Assembly: GCA_001897605.1 (NCBI GenBank)
Contig: MKTL01000006.1
Location: 487,132 to 551,131 of the forward strand
DNA: 64,000 nucleotides
Direction: 5' to 3'
Source: Clostridiales bacterium 38-18
Lineage (GTDB): Bacteria > Bacillota > Clostridia > Peptostreptococcales > Acidaminobacteraceae
Shown here in pieces: positions 1 through 9,150 of the stretch. The notes beneath the pieces were generated by a model. That model saw only the letters and a list, made by a program, of their open reading frames with translations. It was not told where the DNA came from and did not search any database. The position numbers and the translations under genes are program-made. The first letter of the stretch is position 1, and each line of letters begins with the position of its first letter.

Positions 1-1216
1 CCAGTACTTGGATGTTGGCGCTATCCGTACCTGCCGACATAGCAATAAGGTTGACCAGCTCAGTTTTATGCTCATCCGTAAGTGTTCCATCTACTAAAGC
101 CTTTGAATTTAGCAATACGCCAATGGTCATTGACTTTACATCACCCTGAGATTTTACAATTTCTCTATAAATCTCATTCATTTCATAATTTAATGTCTCA
201 CTTGCTTTTTCATAGCTTGATCCATTGCCAGTACTTTCAACGACCGATGTCGCCTCGCCTGTATTTGAATCAGTTCCAGGTGTCCCAGTTGCCCCTGTGT
301 CATTGACGACATTTTCTTTAATCGTCGTTGCACTACGAACCATCCCATTGATTTCACCTTCAATTGGTGGGCTGAAAATCTTTTGAGTTTCGGTTTGTGC
401 ATTAAAATCCAAGGTCAAACTTGGCTGTACTTCAACGTTACCAATTCCATATAATTTTTCTAGAAAATTGGTTAAGTTATCTTGAAGTTCAGTTTGTACC
501 CTTTGAGTTAGATCGAATTGTGAATTTGCAGTGAACGCAGTTCCCTGCTCTTGATTGTTTAGCTGTATCCCACTATCGTCGAGAATCGTTACGTTTTCAG
601 GCTTTAAATCTTTTACAGCATTTACAATTAAATTAACGATCCCGCTTACTTGGGCTTCATTAATTGTAATTCCAGGCTTAAAGCTAACGACTACTGAAGC
701 CTTTGACTCGATCTCCTCTTTTATAAAATAGCTACTTTCCTTAGGAATCTGTAAAATAACTGTTGCATTTTCTATTGCGGTTATGGTCTCAATGGATTTT
801 TCAATATCTGACGCCAATAATCGAATATACATTTGCTCTCTTGTTTGTGAGGTCATGGTAATTGATTCACTACCTAAAACATCGGACCAGCTTAGGCTTC
901 CCGCTTGCGATGAAACGGCAAGCTCCATACGCGCTCTTGAAACGTCACCTTCAGGGACTGAAATCACAGAGGTGTCGTTTGAATCCTTCCACGTTATACC
1001 CAGATCATCTAGTTTTGTCGTAATCACTTGAGCCTCAGCAGGTGTTAAGCCTTGCGCAATAACGGTGTATTTAGTACGTGTCAAAAAGAAGATACTAAAG
1101 GTCAGAACCAATACTGCCGCCACTATCCCTATGATTAAAAATATTCGATTATTTCTACTTAGTCCATTAAAAAAATTAACAACACGCTCTCTGAGCTGGT
1201 TAATCAGATTCCCCAT
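1..1216 (-). CDS. fliF: Flagellar M-ring protein FliF (C-terminus truncated by window edge)
   Basis: Open minus-strand frame from ATG at 1216 (MGNLINQLRERVVNFFNGLSRNNRIFLIIGIVAAVLVLTFSIFFLTRTKYTVIAQGLTPAEAQ...) with N-terminal TM segment; lies directly after flgB-flgC-fliE; no stop before position 1. Confidence 0.93.
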   Translation of the reverse strand, partial: MGNLINQLRERVVNFFNGLSRNNRIFLIIGIVAAVLVLTFSIFFLTRTKYTVIAQGLTPAEAQVITTKLDDLGITWKDSNDTSVISVPEGDVSRARMELAVSSQAGSLSWSDVLGSESITMTSQTREQMYIRLLASDIEKSIETITAIENATVILQIPKESSYFIKEEIESKASVVVSFKPGITINEAQVSGIVNLIVNAVKDLKPENVTILDDSGIQLNNQEQGTAFTANSQFDLTQRVQTELQDNLTNFLEKLYGIGNVEVQPSLTLDFNAQTETQKIFSPPIEGEINGMVRSATTIKENVVNDTGATGTPGTDSNTGEATSVVESTGNGSSYEKASETLNYEMNEIYREIVKSQGDVKSMTIGVLLNSKALVDGTLTDEHKTELVNLIAMSAGTDSANIQVL

Positions 1217-1245
1217 GAATTACACCCCTAAAATATCATTTGGCA

Positions 1246-1548
1246 TTATAATTGAAGTCGCATGATTTCATTGTAAGCTGATAGTACCTTATTGGTTACT
1301 TCCACAGCCAAATTGATAGACAAGTCCGCCTTCATAGCCGCAATTGTTACATCTGAAATGTTATCCGTTATACCAAGTGCAAACATATTATCCATTTGCT
1401 CTGCATATACTTGATCATCACTCACTTTTTGTAACGATTGCGCTAGGATGTCAGAAAAATTGACATTGTCTTTTGCAAGGGTATTATTTACCTCAACTAA
1501 TTTCTTATCCTTAGAAATTATTGAATTCTGTAACTGATCAATTTTCAT
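1246..1548 (-). CDS. fliE: Flagellar hook-basal body complex protein FliE
   Basis: 100 aa; C-terminal FliE-like pattern (DVTIAAMKADLSINLAVEVTNKVLSAYNEIMRLQL); between flgC and fliF. Confidence 0.93.
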   Translation of the reverse strand: MKIDQLQNSIISKDKKLVEVNNTLAKDNVNFSDILAQSLQKVSDDQVYAEQMDNMFALGITDNISDVTIAAMKADLSINLAVEVTNKVLSAYNEIMRLQL

Positions 1549-1628
1549 ATATTCTCACACCCTTATTTATAAAATTATAATTTTTCCGTTTACTAGTATA
1601 CACTATTTTAAACTTTTTTTATCCTAGA

Positions 1629-2069
1629 CTATTTTCCTATTTCAAGTGCTTTCATAGCCATAGATTTTGTCGCATTTACTGCTGTGATATTTGCTTCATA
1701 AGCCCTAGACGCGGAAATCATATTGATCATCTCGTTGACAACTTCGACATTTGGCAGATTAACATATCCATTCTCATCCGCATCGGGATGCGTCGGATTG
1801 TACTCTTTCTTAAATGGTGATTGGTCCTCGATAATACCGGCTACTTCAACGCCATTTCCCAATGAGCCTGTGCCTGACGCGGTATTCAACACTTGTTCAA
1901 ATGAATTTGCCTCCTGCGCTCTGAATACTGCGACCTTTCTTCTATATGGCGTACCACTTGCTGTTCTAGTAACATTAGCATTTGCTATGTTTTCGGAAAT
2001 TAAATCCATTCTCAAGCGTTCAGCAGTTAAACCAGACGCACTTACGTTTATTGAATTAAAGAATCCCAT
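1629..2069 (-). CDS. flgC: Flagellar basal-body rod protein FlgC
   Basis: [36 protein letters not shown]... and C-terminal [31 protein letters not shown] typical of FlgC. Confidence 0.96.
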   Translation of the reverse strand: MGFFNSINVSASGLTAERLRMDLISENIANANVTRTASGTPYRRKVAVFRAQEANSFEQVLNTASGTGSLGNGVEVAGIIEDQSPFKKEYNPTHPDADENGYVNLPNVEVVNEMINMISASRAYEANITAVNATKSMAMKALEIGK

Positions 2070-2080
2070 TTAACGGCCTC

Positions 2081-2479
2081 CTATTTATTAATTTTCAAAG
2101 CGGTTTTTAGCCTAGCAAATTGACCATTCACTTCGTTTACAACTGTATTGTAGTAAATTGTATTCTTTGCAAGCTCAGCATTTTCAACGTCTATATCAAC
2201 ATTGTTTTCATCAACACGGTAGCTTGTATCATTTACCGTTTCAACCGTTATATCTGTCGTATATGCTGAATCAATATGCTTAGCATTGGTCTTTACCATT
2301 TGAACATTTTGATTATAATTCATCTGATTACGCAAAACTTCCTCAAAATTAACCGTTTGCTTTTTGTAACCCGGTGTATTTACGTTAGCAATATTATTTG
2401 CAATAGCACTGTTTTTAAGCCATGAACCACTTAGGGCTTTACCCATTAAATCAATTTTTTGAAATGAACCTTTAAGCAT
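2081..2479 (-). CDS. flgB: Flagellar basal-body rod protein FlgB
   Basis: MLKGSFQKIDLMGKALSGSWLKNSAIANNIANVNTPGYKKQTVNFEE; start chosen at 2479, just after GGGAGG, rather than the longer ORF start at 2527. Confidence 0.94.
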   Translation of the reverse strand: MLKGSFQKIDLMGKALSGSWLKNSAIANNIANVNTPGYKKQTVNFEEVLRNQMNYNQNVQMVKTNAKHIDSAYTTDITVETVNDTSYRVDENNVDIDVENAELAKNTIYYNTVVNEVNGQFARLKTALKINK

Positions 2480-2797
2480 AATGTGCCTCCCTTCATACAT
2501 ATAATTATATCGGTAAACTGACGGCATCTGATTAACTAAAAAACAATTTGAATTCTATCTATGAAAAAAATAATCTATTACTCGATTACAAAATATAATA
2601 TTCATACATTTTCATAATTATTCGTAGTTTTCGCACACAAGATATACTTCTCTAAAATATATTTTAAACTATATGTTGTAGAAAATAAAGAGTTTTTCCT
2701 AAAAACGATTGAAATTCAGCGATTTGTGGCAGTTTTAAGAAATTTGATTTATACGCTCTAGGTCATGAGTCTTAATTAGTTGTCAAATTAAAAATAA

Positions 2798-2821
2798 AAA
2801 AACCAGCTCTCGCTGGTTTTT
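2798..2821 (-). terminator. Rho-independent terminator downstream of codY
   Basis: AAAAACCAGC-TCTC-GCTGGTTTTT perfect 10-bp stem with a T-rich tract on the minus strand, just past the codY stop (2832). Confidence 0.85.
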
Positions 2822-2831
2822 CACACAAATA

Positions 2832-3608
2832 TTAATTTCTAATTTTGTTAAGCTCCTCAAGTAGATGCTCATTAAGTACCTTGATATAAGTTCCCTTCAT
2901 ACCTAAAGAACGCGTCTCAATTACGCCTGCACTTTCAAATTTTCTAAGTGCGTTAACGATTACAGAACGTGTAATGCCTGCTTTATCAGCAATCTTACTT
3001 GCAATAAGTAAGCCTTCCTCGCCGTTTAGCTCTTCAAAGATGTGAAGTACGGCTTCAAACTCAGAATAAGATAAAGTGCTGATCGCCATTTGGACAACAG
3101 CCTTCTTTCTCACAACTTCTTCATGTGCATCACTTTTTGCTCTAATTATCTCAAGTCCAATAATTGTTGCTGCATACTCAGCTAAAATCAAATCCTCTTC
3201 AAGATAATTTTTCTCTCTTCTAGCAATAATAAAAGTAGCAAGTCTTTGTGCATTGCCGATAACTGGTACGATTGTTGCAAACTTAGAATAGCTTGCCAAA
3301 TCATTCTTAAATATTTCTATTAATTTATCTCCAGTTATATCAAATAAAGTTTCATTAATTCTCAGCAGTTGCTCTTGCTCTTCTTTATTATAAAAATGCT
3401 CACCATCTTCAGTTAAAACGACAGCACTATCCTCATAGTCGTGAAGACTAACACCTAGAATACGACCTCTTTTACTAACGACATATACATTTGAATCTAA
3501 AATGTTCATCATCGTTGCACATAAATCCTGAAACGACAATTTGGTCGCTCCTGAAGTCTGTAGTATTGAATTTAATTTCCTCATCTTACTTAAAATATTG
3601 CTTTCCAA
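2832..3608 (-). CDS. codY: GTP-sensing pleiotropic transcriptional repressor CodY
   Basis: 258 aa; N-terminal GAF-type domain and C-terminal HTH (ASKIADKAGITRSVIVNALRKFESAGVIETRSLGMKGTYIKVLN) typical of CodY; codY-flgB order also known from Bacillus. Confidence 0.97.
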   Translation of the reverse strand: MESNILSKMRKLNSILQTSGATKLSFQDLCATMMNILDSNVYVVSKRGRILGVSLHDYEDSAVVLTEDGEHFYNKEEQEQLLRINETLFDITGDKLIEIFKNDLASYSKFATIVPVIGNAQRLATFIIARREKNYLEEDLILAEYAATIIGLEIIRAKSDAHEEVVRKKAVVQMAISTLSYSEFEAVLHIFEELNGEEGLLIASKIADKAGITRSVIVNALRKFESAGVIETRSLGMKGTYIKVLNEHLLEELNKIRN

Positions 3609-3617
3609 GATACCCTC

Positions 3618-5681
3618 CTAGTTTTGCTCTATATAATCGCAAGTAGCATTATGACATTTTATAACCTCTTGCTTTTTGTTCTTTTTAATGACAAGTAAAT
3701 CGCCACACTTTGGACACTTTTTATCGATTGGCATATCCCATGATACAAAGTTGCATTTTGGGAATTCAGAACAACCATAAAAGACCTTTAGTTTCTTGGA
3801 TTTTCTCTCTATAATTTCACCATCCTCACATTGCGGACACTTGATGCCTAATTTTTTTAAAATTGGCTTGGTGTTATCGCAGTTTGGATAGTCAGAACAT
3901 GCTAAAAACTTACCATATCGACCTTGACGAATTAACATTTTCTTACCGCATTTTTCACAGTCAATATCAGTTTCCTCTGTTAAATCGACTTTTTCAATCT
4001 CTTGATCTGCTTTTTCAATCATTTCGATAAACGGCTGATAGAAATTTCTAATGACATCCTTCCAAAGGACATCGCCTTCCTCAATATCATCAAAACGATT
4101 TTCCATATCTGCAGTAAAATCTATATCCACAATTCGAGTAAAATAATCACTCATTATTTCATCGATGATAAATCCTAATTCAGTAGGCTTTAAACTTTTC
4201 TTTTCCTTATCGACGTAACCACGACTTAAGATCGTTGTAATGGTTGGTGCATAGGTACTTGGTCGTCCAATGCCCTTTTCCTCCATTTCCTTAACCAACG
4301 ATGCTTCAGTAAATCTAGCAGGTGGCTGGGTAAAGTGCTGCGTTGGATCAAAATGGCTCACCTTTAAAGCCTCTCCTTCATTAAGCTCTGGAAGGATTCT
4401 ATCTGATTGTGTTCCCGAATTATATACCTTTAAGAAGCCTTCAAAGAGCAGTCTGCTACCGTTAACCTTAAAAATATAATCACTAACCGTTGCTTCAACA
4501 CTATGCGCCTCATACTCAGCACTCGCCATTTGGCTAGATACAAATCTTGACCAAATGAGCTCATACAGCTTCAACTGATCCTTTGTCAACGATTCTTCAA
4601 CGGATTCTGGTGTCAATTCAACCATAGTTGGTCGAATAGCTTCATGAGCATCCTGCGCATTTTTTGCTGTTTTCTGCTTCTTTTCCTCAGTAGCTAGCAT
4701 GTTTTCGCCAAAATTATCTAGAATAAATTTACGACATGCATCCTTTGCAATATCCGAGATTCTGGTAGAGTCAGTTCTCATATAAGTAATTAAACCCACT
4801 GAACCTTGCCCTTTGATGTTAATACCCTCGTATAATTGCTGCGCAATAATCATCGTTTTTTTTGTCGTAAAGCCAAATTTATTAGATGCTTCCTGCTGTA
4901 AAGAGCTTGTAATAAAAGGCGCAGAAGGATTTCTTAGCTTTTTACGCTTTTCAACTTTTGAAATTATAGCGGGTTGATCTTTGGTATTCGAAAGTATTTG
5001 ATTAACTTCGTTTTCATTTTGAGGAACAATTTTTCCGTTTTGGTTGCCATAAAATTCAAGGCTTAAAGGCTCTTTGTCAACGATTAAATCTGTTACCGCT
5101 TCAATTTTCCAATACTCCTGGGGAATAAAATTGAGTATATCGCGTTCTCTGTCACAAATAAGTTTCGTTGCAACCGATTGTACTCTACCTGCACTTAAGC
5201 CCTTTTTTACTTTTCTCCATAAAATAGGACTGATGGAATAGCCTACAATTCTGTCAAGTACCCGTCTCGCTTGCTGTGCATCAACAAGATTAATATCAAT
5301 CGCTCGTGGTGCTTTAACAGCACTTTTAATTGCATCCTTAGTAATCTCGTGAAACGTTACACGGCAGTCAGAATTAGCATCGACACCTAATATATAAGCC
5401 AAGTGCCAAGCAATTGCTTCGCCTTCACGGTCAGGGTCAGTTGCGAGAAAAACATGATCTGCTTTTTTCGCTGCGCTTTTCAATGATTTTATCAGATCGC
5501 CCTTACCTCTTATATTGATGTATTTAGGCTCAAAATCATTGTCGAAATCTACTCCCATGGTGCTTTTAGGTAGATCGCGAATATGACCTATAGATGCAAC
5601 GACCTTGTAGTTTTTTCCAAGAAATTTTTCTATTGTTTTCGCCTTTGCAGGCGATTCAACTATAACTAAATTATTAGACAT
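3618..5681 (-). CDS. topA: DNA topoisomerase I
   Basis: MSNNLVIVESPAKAKTIEKFLGKNYKVVASIGHIRDLP..., active-site region SVGLITYMRTDSTRIS, and three C-terminal Cys4 zinc-ribbon repeats. Confidence 0.98.
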   Translation of the reverse strand: MSNNLVIVESPAKAKTIEKFLGKNYKVVASIGHIRDLPKSTMGVDFDNDFEPKYINIRGKGDLIKSLKSAAKKADHVFLATDPDREGEAIAWHLAYILGVDANSDCRVTFHEITKDAIKSAVKAPRAIDINLVDAQQARRVLDRIVGYSISPILWRKVKKGLSAGRVQSVATKLICDRERDILNFIPQEYWKIEAVTDLIVDKEPLSLEFYGNQNGKIVPQNENEVNQILSNTKDQPAIISKVEKRKKLRNPSAPFITSSLQQEASNKFGFTTKKTMIIAQQLYEGINIKGQGSVGLITYMRTDSTRISDIAKDACRKFILDNFGENMLATEEKKQKTAKNAQDAHEAIRPTMVELTPESVEESLTKDQLKLYELIWSRFVSSQMASAEYEAHSVEATVSDYIFKVNGSRLLFEGFLKVYNSGTQSDRILPELNEGEALKVSHFDPTQHFTQPPARFTEASLVKEMEEKGIGRPSTYAPTITTILSRGYVDKEKKSLKPTELGFIIDEIMSDYFTRIVDIDFTADMENRFDDIEEGDVLWKDVIRNFYQPFIEMIEKADQEIEKVDLTEETDIDCEKCGKKMLIRQGRYGKFLACSDYPNCDNTKPILKKLGIKCPQCEDGEIIERKSKKLKVFYGCSEFPKCNFVSWDMPIDKKCPKCGDLLVIKKNKKQEVIKCHNATCDYIEQN

Positions 5682-5728
5682 TCAATCACTCCATTATGTT
5701 TTTTACTAGCCTTCGAGTGTACTTAATA

Positions 5729-5757
5729 AATTTATATATAAAAAAACCTCTTGTCAA
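5729..5757 (-). promoter_or_regulatory. Candidate sigma-A type promoter for topA
   Basis: Minus strand TTGACA-17 nt-TAAATT, about 50 nt upstream of the topA start. Confidence 0.55.
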
Positions 5758-5764
5758 GTGTTTT

Positions 5765-6859
5765 TTATGTCAATTCAATCTCATCTAAGCTCACAAAATC
5801 ACACAAGTCTTCTAAAATCAACTCATTCAAGGCGGCGTTAATTTCAGAATATTCTAAACATGTTGCAAAATTCAAATCATTTAGCGTCATCTTTTTGCGT
5901 TTTAGTAATATTTCATACACAATTCTTGCACTTTCCGATAAGTCAACACTCAGTCTCTTATGAATTTGAGGTTTCACATCTAATAATTCAAGAATAAGTT
6001 CAAAGTTGAATAGTGGCAAAGCACCGTCAAAGATCAAACGGTTGGTCCCCTTTGAAAGCTCTGAAGTAATATTGCCAGGGACTGATACAATTGGTATGCC
6101 TTGATCTAATGCATGCGCTGCCGTTATCAATGTACCACTCTTTTCACCTGCCTCAACAATAACAACCAAGTCAGATATACCACTTATTATTCTATTCCTA
6201 AGAGGAAAATGATAATGCTTTGGCTCACTTTGCTCTCGATATTCTGAAAGGATTAAGTTGGCGCTAGAATTAATGCGATTATAAATCGCTATATTTGTCT
6301 TTGGGTATACGGTGTCGATATCAGTTGGCATAACTGCAATTGTTTGTCCGCCACCATCAAGTGCGCCTTTATGTGATTGAGCATCGATTCCAAGTGCCAT
6401 GCCACTAACGACCGTGATCCCCTGTTGCGCTAAGTATCTACCTAAATCATATGCAATTTTTCTACCATATGCTGTCGGTTTTCTGCTCCCAACAATGGCA
6501 ACTTTTTTTGAATTTAATAAATTGACATCCCCCTTTGCATAGATTAAATTGACCTTTGGATGTGAATTTTTCAGTACATTTGAAAAATATTGACTGTAGG
6601 GTGTTAGAATTGAACGATTCTCATGTGTGTAATGCTTAAGCTGATCAACCATTCTCGCTCTTACATCCTGTAATTCCTTCTCTGAAAAGGGACAAGCGAC
6701 GTTTGATTTCATTAAATCCTTCCAATTCTCAAGCAAGTGACGCCATTTGATATGATTGTAATCGCTGTAATAGTTCAAAATATTTTTTCTTATAGGTGCA
6801 GAAAAAAGTAAACTTTCTTCTAATAGCCAATAATTTATAATATAGTTCTGCATACTCAC
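5765..6859 (-). CDS. dprA: DNA processing protein DprA (Smf)
   Basis: Rossmann-like DprA core: KKVAIVGSRKPTAYGRKIAYDLGRYLAQQGITVVSGMALGIDAQSHKGAL...SGTLITAAHALDQGIPIVSVPGN. Confidence 0.96.
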   Translation of the reverse strand: MSMQNYIINYWLLEESLLFSAPIRKNILNYYSDYNHIKWRHLLENWKDLMKSNVACPFSEKELQDVRARMVDQLKHYTHENRSILTPYSQYFSNVLKNSHPKVNLIYAKGDVNLLNSKKVAIVGSRKPTAYGRKIAYDLGRYLAQQGITVVSGMALGIDAQSHKGALDGGGQTIAVMPTDIDTVYPKTNIAIYNRINSSANLILSEYREQSEPKHYHFPLRNRIISGISDLVVIVEAGEKSGTLITAAHALDQGIPIVSVPGNITSELSKGTNRLIFDGALPLFNFELILELLDVKPQIHKRLSVDLSESARIVYEILLKRKKMTLNDLNFATCLEYSEINAALNELILEDLCDFVSLDEIELT

Positions 6860-6860
6860 C

Positions 6861-8384
6861 TCATATGAAAAATTTTTTCATTACTTGAGCCGACAAGAAA
6901 GTGTAAGCCTCAAAGATATGCTTTTTTTCTATGATCAAAGACTGCTCAAGATCTGCAATTGATCTAGCAATTTTGACAAGCTTTACGACACTGCGCATGG
7001 ATAGCTTTCCCTTCTGCTCATATCGTTTAATGATCTCTATTGACGTTTGATTTAAAAATTCTCCTCCCAATTCGCATTGCTGACCTTGATTTCTCATTTT
7101 TTCAGAAGTTCTTTCACGCTTAAAATCACCAGCCGCTTCAACTCGCTGAAATATAAACTGCGAGCTCTTCCCTTCGCTTAATTCAGAAGATAAATCGACA
7201 GCATCCATCAAAACGGTCATGTCTATTCTATCTAAAATCGGCCATGAAAGCTTACCCATGTAATTTTTAATAGACTGAACCTTACAATTACAGAGCCCTG
7301 ATTTTGATAAAAAATGACCACAGGGACAGGGGTTCATCGTCGCTACCAGCATAAACTGTGAAGGGTATTCCAAAGATCGTCCACCTCTGGAAAGTTGTAC
7401 CTTGCCACTAGATAGAGGTTCTCTAAGAGATTCAATTGCATCTTTTTTGAATTCACCTATTTCATCTAAAAATAAAACACCATTATGTGCTTTGGAAATT
7501 TCTCCAGGTAGGACCTTCATGCCGCCCCCAACTAGTCCGATTTTACTAATAGAATGATGCGGAGATCGAAATGGCCGATATTTTATCATCCCCTTGGTTT
7601 CTCCATCAGCAACGCCGTAAATCTTAGTCAATTCAATGCGCTCGTTAATAGATAATGGTGGCATTATAGACGGTATTCTCTCTGCAATCATACTTTTACC
7701 ACAACCCGGTGGACCTATAAGGAGTAAATTATGCCGGCCAAGCATTGCGATTTCCATCGCTCTAAGTGCATGACCCTGACCATAAACCTCATTATAATCA
7801 TTCTCAAACTCACTCTCATTTCTTTTAAATTCTATAAAATCATATTTTTCTTGTTCCACTTCTTTCTTTAAACTCTCTGAAGCTAAATCAGCAACCAGCT
7901 CCTGTAAAGTTGAATAAGGATAGATCGTTACATTATTTATAAACCTAGACTCTACTCGATTATCATACGGCATAACAATATGACTTATCCCCGCTGACAC
8001 TAATCCTTCAATCAAAGAAAGTACATTTGAAATAGGCTGAATATCACCGTTAAGTGCTAGCTCACCTATAAACCCCAATTTATCAAAGGACTTTCCATTT
8101 AAAACCTCCGTACACGCTAAAATTCCTATAGCTAAAGGCAAGTCTAGATGAGACCCTTCTTTTTTCAAATCCGCAGGGTATAAGTTCTGAACAATGCGAT
8201 CATCAGAGAATTTAACACCAATAGATTTTATCGCTGATCTCACTCTCTCTTTTGATTCTTTAATAACAGTACTTGGCAATCCAACTAATATATGATTGGG
8301 CATTCCTCTTAAGATATGTGTTTCAATTTTTATTCCAAGTCCTTCAATTCCCCAACTTACTGCAGTATTAATTTTACTATACAT
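6861..8384 (-). CDS. YifB/ComM family Mg-chelatase-like AAA+ ATPase
   Basis: GPPGCGKSMIAERIPSIMPPL, PHHSISKIGLVGGG, FLDEIGEF, VATMNPCPCG motifs; adjacent to dprA. Confidence 0.94.
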   Translation of the reverse strand: MYSKINTAVSWGIEGLGIKIETHILRGMPNHILVGLPSTVIKESKERVRSAIKSIGVKFSDDRIVQNLYPADLKKEGSHLDLPLAIGILACTEVLNGKSFDKLGFIGELALNGDIQPISNVLSLIEGLVSAGISHIVMPYDNRVESRFINNVTIYPYSTLQELVADLASESLKKEVEQEKYDFIEFKRNESEFENDYNEVYGQGHALRAMEIAMLGRHNLLLIGPPGCGKSMIAERIPSIMPPLSINERIELTKIYGVADGETKGMIKYRPFRSPHHSISKIGLVGGGMKVLPGEISKAHNGVLFLDEIGEFKKDAIESLREPLSSGKVQLSRGGRSLEYPSQFMLVATMNPCPCGHFLSKSGLCNCKVQSIKNYMGKLSWPILDRIDMTVLMDAVDLSSELSEGKSSQFIFQRVEAAGDFKRERTSEKMRNQGQQCELGGEFLNQTSIEIIKRYEQKGKLSMRSVVKLVKIARSIADLEQSLIIEKKHIFEAYTFLSAQVMKKFFI

Positions 8385-8413
8385 ACATCACCTCCCATTA
8401 TTCTATTATTTCT

Positions 8414-8442
8414 ATATTATCCATTATTTTACATATTGTAAA
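8414..8442 (-). promoter_or_regulatory. Candidate promoter upstream of yifB-dprA
   Basis: Minus strand TTTACA-17 nt-TAATAT about 30 nt upstream of the yifB start. Confidence 0.45.
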
Positions 8443-8500
8443 CAAAAAAAACAACCTTTCCCAATATAAGGGTGTAGGATGTCAAATTTGTTAGTTTCTA

Positions 8501-8860
8501 TTAAGAAAATATATTATCTATAAAATCGTAAGTCAGCTCCTTATCCTGCATTTCAATTCCTAAAAAGGAAATTGAGTAAACATTATAACCACTATATTTT
8601 CCCTTCAATAAATATGACACTGATTTTTTTAATCGTTTGAGCTTTAAAGACGTTATGGAATCCCTTGCAGTTCCGTAGTTCTGGTTCGAACGATATTTGA
8701 CTTCTACAAAGTATAAAGCCCCGTCCTTTTCCATAATTATATCCACTTCACCAAATGGCGTATATTGATTTTTTGCAACCATTTGAAAGCCCATATTTAC
8801 TAAATAAGCTGCAGCTAACTGTTCATAGCCGGTTCCAATCGACCTTAAATTTGATTTCAA
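8501..8860 (-). CDS. YraN/UPF0102 family endonuclease-like protein
   Basis: GYEQLAAAYLVNMGFQMVAKNQYTPFGEVDIIMEKDGALYFVEVKYRSNQNYGTA: UPF0102 E-x(n)-G-E-x-D-x(n)-E-V-K pattern. Confidence 0.9.
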   Translation of the reverse strand: MKSNLRSIGTGYEQLAAAYLVNMGFQMVAKNQYTPFGEVDIIMEKDGALYFVEVKYRSNQNYGTARDSITSLKLKRLKKSVSYLLKGKYSGYNVYSISFLGIEMQDKELTYDFIDNIFS

Positions 8861-8868
8861 AACGCCTC

Positions 8869-9150
8869 CTACTTTTTACGTTGATCAACGCCAGCAATAA
8901 ATACCAACACCTCTGCCACTACTTCGTAAAGATCGTATGGTATTTGATCCCCCATTTCAAGTTGCTTAAGCTGATTGGATAGTTTCTCATCCTCGTATAT
9001 GGGTACATTATTTTCCTTTGCCCTTGCGATAATGTTTTCCGCAACCACACCCACCCCTTTAGCAACGAGCCTAGGAGCACTGTCTGATTCCGGATCAAAC
9101 TTTAGCGCATTTGCAATTTTTCGTTTTGATTCTTGATCTTTAATCATCAT
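8869..9150 (-). CDS. FlhB C-terminal-domain-like (FhlB/YlqH-type) protein
   Basis: 93 aa; SAPRLVAKGVGVVAENIIARAKENNVPIYEDEKLSNQLKQLEMGDQIPYDLYEVVAEVLVFI resembles the FlhB cytoplasmic domain without the TM part. Confidence 0.85.
   Translation of the reverse strand: MMIKDQESKRKIANALKFDPESDSAPRLVAKGVGVVAENIIARAKENNVPIYEDEKLSNQLKQLEMGDQIPYDLYEVVAEVLVFIAGVDQRKK

Noticed and set aside
82-402. ORFs 82..306 (+) and 190..402 (-)
   Set aside because: They overlap the open fliF frame in other frames/strand and show no recognisable protein pattern.
1723-2073. Plus-strand 116-aa ORF
   Set aside because: Fully antisense to flgC; a shadow ORF.
2731-2745. AGTTTTAAGAAATTT as a CodY box upstream of flgB
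   Set aside because: Three mismatches to AATTTTCWGAAAATT in an AT-rich gap; expected by chance, although CodY control of flagellar genes is known in Bacillus.
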